Shown here one piece after another: positions 1-8,706 of a stretch of DNA of 64,000 nucleotides. The position numbers and the translations under genes were made by a program. Under the pieces are notes generated by a model. That model had not been told where the DNA came from. It made no database searches and saw only the letters and a program-made list of their open reading frames with translations. The DNA comes from an uncultured Collinsella sp. GTDB taxonomy: Bacteria > Actinomycetota > Coriobacteriia > Coriobacteriales > Coriobacteriaceae. The first letter of the stretch is position 1; each line of letters begins with the position of its first letter. Where the stretch lies: assembly GCA_902470765.1 (NCBI GenBank), contig CABRHW010000005.1, positions 1 through 64,000 on the forward strand. The letters run 5' to 3'.

Positions 1-49
1 AGCTGCGGAAACGCGGGGTCCGTTCAGGCTGTTGCGTTGAGATTGAAAA

Positions 50-2299
50 TCAACCTCCCTCTTTTTTCAAAATGTCGCGCACCTCGTTCTTAGTAATCGG
101 CTTTTCAAACAACGAAAGCAAAGCGAACGAAAAATCATTAACCGCACACATTCTATGGGTGGCACAACTCAGCAGTACTCTTAACCCCTCTTTTGAGCGT
201 CCGACTTCTTTCACAAACGAACTTTTAACCAATTGAAAACCATTATCGTGCATTACATAATCGGCATCGATATTTGTATTCAGCAATCCATAATGCAACA
301 GTTCTTCTATCGCCCTTGTCAGCTCGAGATCGCCCTGATCAAGGATAAGAGAAATGCTACAATCGGCCTCCAATAAACGGGCCAACTTAAGGTATACCAA
401 CTGGGAAACAGCATAGACATGATGGTATTCAGAATTATAGAAGTAGGCAAATGGCTCAACGAGCACGACAGAGGTCTTGGAATCCAGCCAGATTCGATCA
501 GCTGGATTTAGACTAGTCAGCCGTCGCTTTACTTTGGTCAAATGTCCCTTATACCTGACAGCGTGAATAGAATCTAGGATCCAGGTCACCTCTGAAATAT
601 GAAGCCGCTGGGGCAAGTCAATTGTGTCGCTACCGTTTATGACTTCTTGCATATAAAAATCAATATGATGCTCATCAGATAAGGATTTTGCTTCATTTAA
701 AGTTAAACCAGTGCCTGAAACATAATCCACTTCGAGGCGCAAATCCTCATATTGGGACTTCGGCATTACAGAGACACCATACTTATCGGGATGATTCCAA
801 ACATCCGACCCCATAACGAGACCAAAATTCGTAAATCCTCTCGTGGAATATGGAACACCACATACCTGTTTTGAATAATTCAAAACATTCTCTGTATAAG
901 CTAAGGTGTTCAGAGCCTCTTCTTTAGTTTCGGTCGGAAAGCCAATCATAAAGAATAGATGAACAGGAATACCCGCATTGAGACAATCATGGATATTGCG
1001 ATCAATCCAATCAACTCTCGTGTTCTTCTTCATTAGATCAAGAACTCTTTGGTTGTATGACTCGAGGCCAAACTGAATCTGCCTACATCCACTTTGGTAT
1101 ATCTTGTTGAAAACGTCTGTACTTAGGGTTGGAGAGAACCTCGTTTCTCCATGCCAGAAAAACGTTTTTCCCGATGCGTTTATTTCATCCGCGAGTTGCT
1201 CCATTCTTTTGCCTTCGAATGTTTCATCCACAAAAGAGAAAACTCTCGTGCCGTATTTTTCATTTAACCGACACATTATTTCAAATACTCTCGATATAGG
1301 CATCTTTCGGTAACAACCACCGGTAGCACCGGGAATGGTGCAGAAGGCGCAATGATTAAAACACTGCCTAGAGGAATAAACCGGCAATATTAACTCAGGC
1401 ATGAAGTATTTAGAAAGGGCGAAGCCATCGAAATCGGGAACTGTATCGTTGATAAATGTTTGCTCAATCCGATGGTTTTTATATATCTTTCCACCTTTAG
1501 CATGGCAAAGGTTTGGAACACAGTCGAGATTGTCATCACCAGAGTCAAGAGCCTCAAGAAGACGTGCAAGCGGCTCTTCGCCGTCATACATCATTATCGA
1601 ATCAATGTATTCAAAAAAGGGATGCCATTCTTTCATGCAGTCATCTGCTAAACGAGTAATGTAATTGCCGCCCAATGAGACGTGTTTAACAGATGGACAT
1701 TCTTCTTTAATCAGTTTCGCTAACGTAACTGCAGAAATCAATTGGAAACAGCCGCTCACCGAAATCCCAATAAACTCGATTTTTTCCCTCTGAATACGCT
1801 TAAGAAAGGCAATTTCATAGAAGGAAATAAACGGATTATGCAAGGTATCCGCAAGCGATTTCATTATTTCTGGTGTCGAATAATAATCATAGGGCAGATC
1901 TATGGAGTTGAACGTGTATTTAACTCCATATGAGACGTGATTTATGATATAGAGTGCATTTCTAAAAATGTTTTCAGCATATTGTCTTTCTTTTAGATTA
2001 AAGTATCTCTTCGATCTGAAAATATCTTTTGCCTCGTCAACATTAAGTGCTGACTTTTGTATCAACTCGATTGTTAATTGAACATTCGAACTAAACGAAT
2101 CCTTTGATTCCCGATACCTTTTACAGCACTCTTCGACATGTCTATAAGATAGGAGGTCATCGTAAAATTCCACGTTTAAGTCAACGATGTCAACTTTATA
2201 TTGTTCAACCTCTTGAAGATATGACTTCAAAACAGGCAAGGCAAGATACGGCCCCACTGGACTCCATCCTGGGGGAAATACTAAAAGCGTTTTAGGCAT
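50..2299 (-). CDS. B12-binding-type radical SAM protein, substrate unknown
   Basis: This 749-residue protein has the layout of cobalamin-binding-domain radical SAM enzymes. The N-terminal part begins KTLLVFPPGWSPVGPYLALP, followed around residues 205-250 by SLGGNYITRLAD and DGEEPLARLL, which fit a B12-binding-type Rossmann domain. The [4Fe-4S]-binding CxxxCxxC is CFNHCAFC at residues 313-320, and FGLES and FFMIGFPTET fit the radical SAM barrel. The last 160 or so residues are of unknown type; a PqqD-like winged helix is possible but not shown. It is the last gene of a leftward AT-rich operon with an MFS exporter and a DUF2087 protein. No strong Shine-Dalgarno is visible. The family suggests a methyltransferase or peptide/lipid-modifying enzyme; the substrate cannot be read from the sequence. 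Confidence 0.85.
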   Translation of the reverse strand: MPKTLLVFPPGWSPVGPYLALPVLKSYLQEVEQYKVDIVDLNVEFYDDLLSYRHVEECCKRYRESKDSFSSNVQLTIELIQKSALNVDEAKDIFRSKRYFNLKERQYAENIFRNALYIINHVSYGVKYTFNSIDLPYDYYSTPEIMKSLADTLHNPFISFYEIAFLKRIQREKIEFIGISVSGCFQLISAVTLAKLIKEECPSVKHVSLGGNYITRLADDCMKEWHPFFEYIDSIMMYDGEEPLARLLEALDSGDDNLDCVPNLCHAKGGKIYKNHRIEQTFINDTVPDFDGFALSKYFMPELILPVYSSRQCFNHCAFCTIPGATGGCYRKMPISRVFEIMCRLNEKYGTRVFSFVDETFEGKRMEQLADEINASGKTFFWHGETRFSPTLSTDVFNKIYQSGCRQIQFGLESYNQRVLDLMKKNTRVDWIDRNIHDCLNAGIPVHLFFMIGFPTETKEEALNTLAYTENVLNYSKQVCGVPYSTRGFTNFGLVMGSDVWNHPDKYGVSVMPKSQYEDLRLEVDYVSGTGLTLNEAKSLSDEHHIDFYMQEVINGSDTIDLPQRLHISEVTWILDSIHAVRYKGHLTKVKRRLTSLNPADRIWLDSKTSVVLVEPFAYFYNSEYHHVYAVSQLVYLKLARLLEADCSISLILDQGDLELTRAIEELLHYGLLNTNIDADYVMHDNGFQLVKSSFVKEVGRSKEGLRVLLSCATHRMCAVNDFSFALLSLFEKPITKNEVRDILKKEGG

Positions 2300-2306
2300 A
2301 TCAACG

Positions 2307-3491
2307 TCACATATTTCGCAAATAATTCAATTGAAACACAACTACCATCATAATTGAAAATACACCAAGTCCTGTAACGAGAATTGAGAACATCGCGATG
2401 CTCGTGAACAGCGAAACAAGGAGTGTTGAAATAACAACAGCAACCGATTGCAAAGACTCCCTAATTGAAAACAGGCTTATCGATTCAGATTCGTCTCTCG
2501 CCAAATCCTGCAGCGATGTTATGAGAAGCACATCTTGAATGGCGTTTCCGGCACCGACGATAAAAAGGAAAATAAACGATATCCCAGACGCATAGCGATA
2601 GCCAAACGCCAGATACGCACCGAGCGCAAGATACGTCACAAAACAATATGATTTAACGCAATCGGAACCACTAATTAAACGACCATATATTGTATTTCCG
2701 AACAACAGTCCGATTGTAAGACTACTCTGAAGGAATCCGTATTGTATCGATGACGAGTCAAATTGCAATTGCGCAATAGCTGGCAAAAGAGAATTCAGAG
2801 AGCCGAATGCCACACCACTAGAAATATCGATTAATAGGAAACCAATTGCCAAGTGCTTCGCGCTAAGATCACTAAATGCAGTCCTGTTTTTTTCATTTTT
2901 GCTTATCCCCTCTTTATCATTAACCTCGATAACCGACGGAACATCTCGCAGCAACCAGAACGACGCGGCAAAAGAAAGCGCGTCTAATGCAAGAACAGCC
3001 TCCGCCCCAAATTGAGCGACAACAAAACCGCCGGCAACTGGCCCCAGAACCATCATCAAATTCTGCAGAAACCCAAACGAATTATTAATTACGTCGCGAT
3101 TGATACTATTCGTATTGGCTCTTAACAACGAGTAAAAGCAGGGCATTTCAACCGTTCGGCAAAGCGATACCGCGCACGTAATAGCAAACATACTCCATTT
3201 ACTATCAACAAAAATATAGCAAACGAATAATCCCGCGCGAATTAAGTCTGCCAATCTCATGGCCTGCAGTGTCCCGATACCCATCTTCTGAGGCAGCTGC
3301 GCGAGCGCAACTGAAAACAGAGAGGGGGCAAATCTGCAGCAGACCATCAAAGCAGTTGCAGAAACATCGTGAGTTACCTCGTAAATCAGCATTGGCAAAG
3401 CAATATTCGCACACCAATTGCCTATTTCGCTTATCCCTCTAGCAATATATAGGACCCGAACCGGACGGCTAGCTCTCAATACCGTGAACAT
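2307..3491 (-). CDS. MFS transporter (exporter-like)
   Basis: A 394-residue integral membrane protein with about 12 hydrophobic segments, a charged central loop near residues 195-210 (NDKEGISKNEKNR), and the overall look of the MFS_3 exporter group (EntS-like). It overlaps the upstream DUF2087 gene by 23 bp and ends 7 bp before the radical SAM gene, so the three are probably one leftward transcript. The ATG at 3491 lies 9 nt after a GAGG; a GTG one codon earlier is an alternative. The context suggests export of a product made or modified by the radical SAM enzyme, but this is inference only. Confidence 0.8.
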   Translation of the reverse strand: MFTVLRASRPVRVLYIARGISEIGNWCANIALPMLIYEVTHDVSATALMVCCRFAPSLFSVALAQLPQKMGIGTLQAMRLADLIRAGLFVCYIFVDSKWSMFAITCAVSLCRTVEMPCFYSLLRANTNSINRDVINNSFGFLQNLMMVLGPVAGGFVVAQFGAEAVLALDALSFAASFWLLRDVPSVIEVNDKEGISKNEKNRTAFSDLSAKHLAIGFLLIDISSGVAFGSLNSLLPAIAQLQFDSSSIQYGFLQSSLTIGLLFGNTIYGRLISGSDCVKSYCFVTYLALGAYLAFGYRYASGISFIFLFIVGAGNAIQDVLLITSLQDLARDESESISLFSIRESLQSVAVVISTLLVSLFTSIAMFSILVTGLGVFSIMMVVVFQLNYLRNM

Positions 3492-3750
3492 CACGATTAA
3501 CCTCGTATTTCAGGCCTCGCTCATCCCTTAATAGGAATCCATAATCAACCAAGTACCGCCTCAACACGGCATAATCAGGATAGAGCTGTGACAGCACACG
3601 ATTAACCTGAAGCTCCGTATAACTTGTATTTAATTCAAAGAAAGAGACGGCCCATAGCAGCATGATTCTTTTATAGCTTTCCTTTTTTGGAATTGAAACC
3701 AGCTCGCCATTCTTGAGAAATCGTTTTTTAAAGTCTATTAGCTCATCCAT
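3469..3750 (-). CDS. DUF2087 family protein
   Basis: A 93-residue protein whose sequence matches the DUF2087 pattern: an N-terminal FKKRFLKNGELVSIPKKE, then YTELQVNRVL and the hallmark DYAVLRRYLVDYGFLLRD. DUF2087 often occurs at the C-terminus of ArsR-type or other transcriptional regulators; here it stands alone. It is the first gene of the operon with the MFS and radical SAM genes and has a clear GGAGG six bases before its ATG. A regulatory role is possible; no helix-turn-helix is added here. Confidence 0.75.
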   Translation of the reverse strand: MDELIDFKKRFLKNGELVSIPKKESYKRIMLLWAVSFFELNTSYTELQVNRVLSQLYPDYAVLRRYLVDYGFLLRDERGLKYEVNRDVHGIES

Positions 3751-3829
3751 TCACATCCTCCATTTCATACGCATCTAATACTAAAAATGCATACGCTTTA
3801 GGTCATCGCATTCGGCTTCTATATTCGAA

Positions 3830-4069
3830 CTAAACTCGAACTAATCTAAATGATTTGCTCAAACACTCTTCGAAAGCTCGTTTTTCACTCTGAGTAAAAC
3901 GCCCTTCCCAGTCAGTCCACGAACAGGAAGGCAACTCACAGCGAGCGGAGTCGAAGCCCTCTGCCGTCGGTCGTTCAAAATGCACGACAACCTTTTCGAT
4001 ATCCCCATCTGTAATCAGGTCAGAATGAACGACCTCGGTACCGTCTTCGAATGTCATATACGGGTACAT
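3830..4069 (-). CDS. small conserved protein of unknown function (79 aa)
   Basis: The start chosen is the ATG preceded by GAGGTGG with an 8-nt spacing, giving MYPYMTFEDGTEVVHSDLI at the N-terminus. The protein is acidic and has a conserved-looking HFERPTAEGFDSARCELPS block followed by a C-terminal helix. I believe similar 80-90-residue proteins are common in gut Firmicutes and Actinomycetota, but I cannot name a characterised family. A longer frame upstream has no ribosome site and runs through the divergent promoter region, so it was not used. It lies in the same orientation as the DUF2087 operon, 79 bp upstream. Confidence 0.6.
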   Translation of the reverse strand: MYPYMTFEDGTEVVHSDLITDGDIEKVVVHFERPTAEGFDSARCELPSCSWTDWEGRFTQSEKRAFEECLSKSFRLVRV

Positions 4070-4243
4070 CACGTAAACCACCTCGCAATCGTAAATCCAG
4101 TTTAGCATCAAGCTATTGCACCAAAGACAGCAAGCCCCCTTGATGAGTTGATGGTATCTGTTAAATGTCACGTACGATTCACATCTGGTGGGTACCCTGA
4201 TGGCTACATGAAGCGAAGCAGATTTACACCGGGAGGACCCCGT

Positions 4244-5194
4244 ATGACAACCAAGTACACCGATGCGCCGCGCACGCGCGTCATGACACCGGCCGCGCTC
4301 AACAACGGCGTGCACGAGAACCATTCCATCGGACAGACCATGGCCATCGCGCCCAAAAAGGGCCTGTTTGACGACATTTCCATTCCCCAGATCATCGCCG
4401 GCGCCGCAGCTGCCGCCACGAGCGTCGCACTTGCCTCCAAGATTGGTATCGCTGGTTCAGTAATTGGCGCCGCCGTGAGCTCGGTCATCACCGTTGTGTC
4501 ATCGCAGGTCTACCGCCACTTTATCTCTGCCAGCGCCGAAGCCATCAAAGGTACGCACGCCGCCGTCGACTACCCCGCCGGCGCCTACGAGCCCGTTGAG
4601 TTTAATGCCGAGGAGCACCTGGGCGGCGCCGCGACTACGCAGGAGATGCGCCAGATTGCGGGGCGCGCGACCACGGCGCGCGTTGCTCCCGACAGCCTGC
4701 GCGCCAAGGCGGCGGCAGAGCGCAGTCAGACGCAAAAGAAGGTCATCGTCTTCTCGATCGCCATCGCCATCGTCGCAGTCATCGCCTGCGCCGGCGCCAT
4801 CCTTATCACCACCGCCGGTGAGGGTCTGGGCGAGCGCCCCGAGCCAATCCTTTCGTCGCGCACGACGGAAAGCGATGCAAATGGCAACACCCAGTCGCAA
4901 GACCAGCAGGCACAGACGGACGGCACGCAAGACAGTTCCACCTCTACCGATTCGTCCTCGAATACCCAAAACCAATCGCAGGGCGCCGATTCTTCTGTGA
5001 ACAACAGCGGCGCGCAATCCGGCACGACCGACTCAAGCCAAACGACTGACGGTTCGCAGCCGAACACGGGAGGCCAGACGAGCGACACCACGTCGGGAAC
5101 GGGTACAGCAGACAGCAACAACAGCAATTCGAGTGGCACCACATCGGGCACGGCATCTGACAGTTCAAGCCAAGGCACGACATCGGACAACTAG
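4244..5194 (+). CDS. membrane protein with long S/T/N/Q-rich C-terminal tail
   Basis: A 316-residue protein of unknown function. The ATG follows GGGAGG with 7 nt spacing. Residues about 45-90 are hydrophobic (IPQIIAGAAAAATSVALASK and on), a second membrane span lies near residue 170 (KVIVFSIAIAIVAVIACAGA), and the last 110 residues are almost entirely Ser, Thr, Gly, Asn, Gln and Asp. If the second span exits the cytoplasm, the tail would be outside the cell, like a stalk or wall-spanning linker. No LPxTG sorting signal or catalytic motif is visible. An intrinsic terminator follows 30 bp after the stop, so it is likely a single-gene unit. Confidence 0.7.
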   Translation: MTTKYTDAPRTRVMTPAALNNGVHENHSIGQTMAIAPKKGLFDDISIPQIIAGAAAAATSVALASKIGIAGSVIGAAVSSVITVVSSQVYRHFISASAEAIKGTHAAVDYPAGAYEPVEFNAEEHLGGAATTQEMRQIAGRATTARVAPDSLRAKAAAERSQTQKKVIVFSIAIAIVAVIACAGAILITTAGEGLGERPEPILSSRTTESDANGNTQSQDQQAQTDGTQDSSTSTDSSSNTQNQSQGADSSVNNSGAQSGTTDSSQTTDGSQPNTGGQTSDTTSGTGTADSNNSNSSGTTSGTASDSSSQGTTSDN

Positions 5195-5224
5195 GCGCTG
5201 CATCCCCAGATAGGCAACCTGTAC

Positions 5225-5260
5225 AACGGGCGCGAATCGATAGCGGTTCGCGCCCGTTTG
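5225..5260 (+). terminator. intrinsic terminator
   Basis: ACGGGCGCGAA and TTCGCGCCCGT form an 11-bp stem with a 10-nt loop, followed by TTG. It closes the gene for the S/T-rich membrane protein. Confidence 0.75.
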
Positions 5261-5329
5261 CCTTGGGCGACGAGATGGCAAGCCCCGCGCGATGGTAAGA
5301 TGCTTTGGTGTGTAAAGAGGAGATTTGCC

Positions 5330-6628
5330 ATGAGCAAGACAATAGTTACGCCCACGCTTTCGCTGGGCAACCACATCTATCTGTATCGCCTGCTGCGCGA
5401 TGCGATTGGATGCGGCAAGCAAACGTTTATGACGCAGGTCGAGGAGGCACTCGCCGCTGGTGACATGGCCGCTTATGACCTGGGCTTCGAGTCCACGCGC
5501 GAGCTGCTCGAGGAGCTCGACGACTGCATTAAGCTGACCGTCTTTAAGGGCGGTCGCCTGTATGCCACGGTCATCGCCAACGAGGCCTGGGATGCCGCCC
5601 TTGCCAAGGGCGAGGACAAGCCCAAGGCTGCCAAGGGAGCCAAGCAGTCCTACAAAAAGAAAAAACGCGGCGAGAAGGACCTCAAGGCCGTGCGCCCCAA
5701 GCACGTTAAGCGTCCCGAGCCTGAAGCCATGGTTGAAGCCGTGCCAGAATCCGAGCCCGAGGCAGAGATTGAAGTCGCTATTGAGGTAACGGCAGAAGCC
5801 GAAACCGAAACCACCGCCACGACTGATCCCGAAGTCATATCCGAGCAGGAAGCCACTGCGGAGCTCAACGAAGCTCCCAAGTCGACAACCGAAAAAACCG
5901 CCGACCAACCCGAGACGCCTTCGTTCCAAAACAGTGATGTCTTTAGCGACGAGGCCGAGGACGATCAGCCCGCCGATCAAGACGCTACCGAGTCGACGCC
6001 GAAGCCCGAGACGCCGCAGCCCGCCATCTCGCTCACGGTCGTCTATGACCCCGAGAACGCCAACGCCGGCATCACCACTATGGCATCCACGCCCATCGAA
6101 GCAAAGTCGAGCGTCGAGAATGAGAGCGCGATGCAGGTTGAGTTTGAAACTGCAGCTGTAGACGCGCCCGTCACCGTGAAGCCCGCAGATTCCGCAGTTA
6201 AGCCGGAACCGGTGCCTGAGCCCGCACCCGTCATCGAATCCGTGCCCACCTCTACTTGCGACCAAGTTCCCGCACCGGCACCGGCTTCGGTACCCGCAGC
6301 GGCCCCAACCCCCGCACCCGCAGCGCCCGCCATCCCTGAGGACTTCCCCGTCGATTTCGCAACCGAGGTCTTCTGCCCCGGCCCGCTTCTGCACCAGTTG
6401 TCGACCTATCTCCCCTACGGCGCCGACACGCTCGGCATTGTCGGCGAGTACTACTGGATCGCCCGCGAGCGCGGTACCATCGAGGCCGCGCGAAACCGCG
6501 CAAACTTCCCCCTGTGCTACACGCAGGCCGGCGAGCGCCGCGAGGTTACCGTGCGCATCCGCCGCAACACCACCGGTGGCCTCGGATCCACCTGGGCCAT
6601 CGATAAAGTCGAAGAACCCGAGCAGTAA
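5330..6628 (+). CDS. two-domain protein with acidic/Pro-rich linker, function unknown
   Basis: This 432-residue protein starts at an ATG seven bases after AAAGAGGAG. Residues 1-95 form a compact domain (LGNHIYLYRLLRDAIGCGKQ, ending in a beta-rich LYATVIANEAWDAAL) that could be winged-helix-like, an inference from pattern only. A Lys-rich stretch (KKKKRGEKDLK) is followed by about 220 residues of Glu/Pro/Ala/Thr low complexity. The C-terminal 90 residues (DFPVDFATEVFCPGPLLHQL, then WIARERGTIEAARNR and a final beta-rich segment) form a second folded domain. The layout suggests two folded domains tethered by a flexible linker. I do not recognise the family. A strong terminator follows directly. 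Confidence 0.7.
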   Translation: MSKTIVTPTLSLGNHIYLYRLLRDAIGCGKQTFMTQVEEALAAGDMAAYDLGFESTRELLEELDDCIKLTVFKGGRLYATVIANEAWDAALAKGEDKPKAAKGAKQSYKKKKRGEKDLKAVRPKHVKRPEPEAMVEAVPESEPEAEIEVAIEVTAEAETETTATTDPEVISEQEATAELNEAPKSTTEKTADQPETPSFQNSDVFSDEAEDDQPADQDATESTPKPETPQPAISLTVVYDPENANAGITTMASTPIEAKSSVENESAMQVEFETAAVDAPVTVKPADSAVKPEPVPEPAPVIESVPTSTCDQVPAPAPASVPAAAPTPAPAAPAIPEDFPVDFATEVFCPGPLLHQLSTYLPYGADTLGIVGEYYWIARERGTIEAARNRANFPLCYTQAGERREVTVRIRRNTTGGLGSTWAIDKVEEPEQ

Positions 6629-6633
6629 CGACA

Positions 6634-6671
6634 AACGGCTCAAATCCAAATCAGGATTTGAGCCGTTTTTA
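6634..6671 (+). terminator. strong intrinsic terminator
   Basis: AACGGCTCAAATCC pairs perfectly with GGATTTGAGCCGTT across a 6-nt loop and runs into TTTT. It ends the upstream 432-residue gene. Confidence 0.9.
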
Positions 6672-6680
6672 TTTGTTGAT

Positions 6681-6840
6681 GTTGCGTAACCAACAGCGAG
6701 CGGGCCGCAAGTGCCCCAGGTTGCCGTGAAAGAGGAGCGACGCGTACTTCGGTACGCGAGCGACGGCTTGAACGGCAAGATGGGGTGCTTGCGGCCCGCG
6801 CAGCGTCGAGCAGTTACGCGGTTTGGAAAACCGCGTAACA
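6681..6840. repeat. 160-nt nested palindromic element
   Basis: Between two convergent genes. Outer arms around GCGGGCCGCAAG and CTTGCGGCCCGC pair and continue imperfectly (CCCCA, TTGCCGT) for nearly 30 bp. The apex is GCGTAC-TTCG-GTACGC, flanked on both sides by GAGCGAC. GCGTAAC at 6684-6690 can pair with GTTACGC at 6813-6819, or the latter with the terminator arm. It codes for nothing obvious and looks like a structured RNA or a palindromic repeat. It lacks the joiner motifs of the elements at 51.3-61.1 kb. Confidence 0.6.
6813..6839 (-). terminator. hairpin at the 3' end of ettA
   Basis: GTTACGCGGTTT and AAACCGCGTAAC form a perfect 12-bp stem with a 3-nt loop, 3 bp after the ettA stop. No U-tract follows, so termination would depend on the hairpin or the adjacent nested palindrome. 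Confidence 0.55.
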
Positions 6841-6842
6841 AT

Positions 6843-8522
6843 CTAGTCGCGCGTCAGCTTGCGGTGAATACGATGCGGCTGGGCTGCGTCCTCGCCCAAG
6901 CGCTCGATGCGGTTGGCTTGATAGGCCTCAAAGTTGCCCTCGAACCAATACCAGTTGCCCGGATTCTCGTCGGTGCCCTCCCACGCCAGAATGTGCGTGG
7001 CGACGCGGTCCAGGAACATACGGTCGTGGCTAATGACCACCGAGCAGCCCGGGAACTCGAGCAGCGCCGCCTCGAGCGAGGACAGCGTCTCGACGTCGAG
7101 GTCGTTCGTGGGCTCGTCGAGGAGCAGCAGGTTGCCGCCCTGCTTGAGCGTAAGCGCCAAGTTCAGACGGTTGCGCTCGCCACCGGAGAGTACGCCAGCG
7201 CGCTTCTGCTGGTCCTGGCCCTTAAAGCCAAAGCTCGCCACATAAGCACGGCTCGGAACCTCGGTCTCGCCGACCATCATGTGGTCCAGGCCGTCCGAGA
7301 CGACCTCCCACAAGTTCTTATCGGGGTCGATGCCGGAACGGTTCTGGTCGACATAGGAGATCTTGACGGTCTCACCCACCTCAAGTTCGCCCGAAGTCAG
7401 CGGCTCCAGACCCACAATCGTCTTGAACAGCGTGGTCTTGCCCACACCATTGGGGCCGATGACGCCCACGATGCCGTTGCGCGGCAGGGTAAACGAAAGG
7501 TCGTCGATGAGCACGCGGCCATCGAACTCCTTGTGCAGATGATGGGCCTCGAGCACCTTGTTGCCCAGACGCGGGCCCACAGGGATGCGGATGTCGGTCC
7601 AGTCGAGCTTCTGGCTTGCGCGGGCCTCGGCCTCCATCTCCTCGTAGCGAGCCAGACGGGCCTTGTTCTTGGCCTGGCGAGCCTTGGGCGAGCTGCGTAC
7701 CCACTCGAGCTCGGCCTCCATGCGCTTGGCGAGCTTGGCGTCACGGTTGCCCTGGGCCTCGATACGCGCGGCCTTGGTCTCCAGATACGTGGAGTAGTTG
7801 CCCTTGTAGGGATAAAGGTGACCGCGGTCGACCTCGCAGATCCACTCGGCAACGTTATCCAAGAAGTAGCGATCGTGTGTGACGGCAAGCACCGCGCCCT
7901 GGTAGTTGTGCAGGAAGTGCTCGAGCCACAGGATCGACTCGGCGTCCAGGTGGTTCGTGGGCTCGTCGAGCAGCAGCAGATCGGGAGCCTCGAGCAGCAG
8001 CTTGCACAGGGCCACGCGGCGACGCTCGCCGCCAGAGAGCACGTTAACCGGCATGTCGGAATCGGGCAGCTGCAGGGCGTCCATGGCCTGGCCGAGCTTG
8101 GAATCGATATCCCAGCCGTCGGCGGCATCGATCTCGTCCTGGAGCTTGCCCATCTCGACCATGAGGGCGTCCATGTCGCAGTCCGGGTCGCACATCTCCT
8201 CGCCGATCTTATTGAAGCGATCGACCTTGGCGATCATATCGCCAAACGCCATGCGCACGTTCTCGATAACGGTCTTGTCGTCGTCGAGCGGCGGCTCCTG
8301 CTGCAGGATGCCCACGGTGTAGCCGGGGGTGAGCTTGGCATCGCCGTTGGAGACCTCCTCGATGCCGGCCATGATCTTGAGCAGGGTCGACTTGCCCATG
8401 CCGTTGGGACCCACGACGCCGATCTTGGCACCGGGGTAGAAGCTCAGGGTCACGTCGTCAAGGATTACCTTGTCGCCATGGGCCTTGCGAGCCTGATACA
8501 TCTGGTAGATAAACTCCGCCAT
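6843..8522 (-). CDS. ettA: EttA-type ABC-F translational throttle ATPase
   Basis: A 559-residue cytoplasmic protein with two ABC domains and no membrane segments. Domain 1 has GPNGMGKST, LSGGERRR and LLLLDEPTN; domain 2 has GPNGVGKTT, LSGGERNR and LLLLDEPTN. The N-terminus (MAEFIYQMYQARKAHGDK) and length match the EttA subgroup of ABC-F proteins, which bind the ribosomal E site and gate the first peptide bond according to the ATP/ADP ratio. The linker contains the arm region (WVRSSPKARQAKNKARLARYE) typical of EttA. AAAGGA lies upstream of the ATG. It follows the SdpR/SdpI pair on the same strand but after a terminator. Confidence 0.95.
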   Translation of the reverse strand: MAEFIYQMYQARKAHGDKVILDDVTLSFYPGAKIGVVGPNGMGKSTLLKIMAGIEEVSNGDAKLTPGYTVGILQQEPPLDDDKTVIENVRMAFGDMIAKVDRFNKIGEEMCDPDCDMDALMVEMGKLQDEIDAADGWDIDSKLGQAMDALQLPDSDMPVNVLSGGERRRVALCKLLLEAPDLLLLDEPTNHLDAESILWLEHFLHNYQGAVLAVTHDRYFLDNVAEWICEVDRGHLYPYKGNYSTYLETKAARIEAQGNRDAKLAKRMEAELEWVRSSPKARQAKNKARLARYEEMEAEARASQKLDWTDIRIPVGPRLGNKVLEAHHLHKEFDGRVLIDDLSFTLPRNGIVGVIGPNGVGKTTLFKTIVGLEPLTSGELEVGETVKISYVDQNRSGIDPDKNLWEVVSDGLDHMMVGETEVPSRAYVASFGFKGQDQQKRAGVLSGGERNRLNLALTLKQGGNLLLLDEPTNDLDVETLSSLEAALLEFPGCSVVISHDRMFLDRVATHILAWEGTDENPGNWYWFEGNFEAYQANRIERLGEDAAQPHRIHRKLTRD

Positions 8523-8613
8523 ATGTCTGTTCTATCCTTTCTACCTGCTGTTTCCCTATTCTTGATTCGCTTTAGTGGAAACGAAATGAGGGAACGAGCT
8601 CTGAAACGTAACG

Positions 8614-8641
8614 AAAAAGGGGCATGGTTGCCCACACCCCC
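8614..8641 (-). terminator. intrinsic terminator of the sdpRI-like operon
   Basis: Read leftward, GGGGGTGTGG-GCAA-CCATGCCCC is followed by TTTTT. The stem uses two wobble pairs. It sits between the SdpI-like gene and ettA. Confidence 0.7.
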
Positions 8642-8706
8642 TAATACTACCTGGGAAAAGTCCCCCGGAACATACTATGAACTGCGTACGCTAGTTTTCC
8701 GCAACC

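Noticed and set aside
5165..6841. A 558-codon leftward frame over the acidic/Pro-rich gene
   Set aside because: Gly/Cys/Arg-rich translation of a repetitive GC-rich gene read backwards; it also crosses two terminators.
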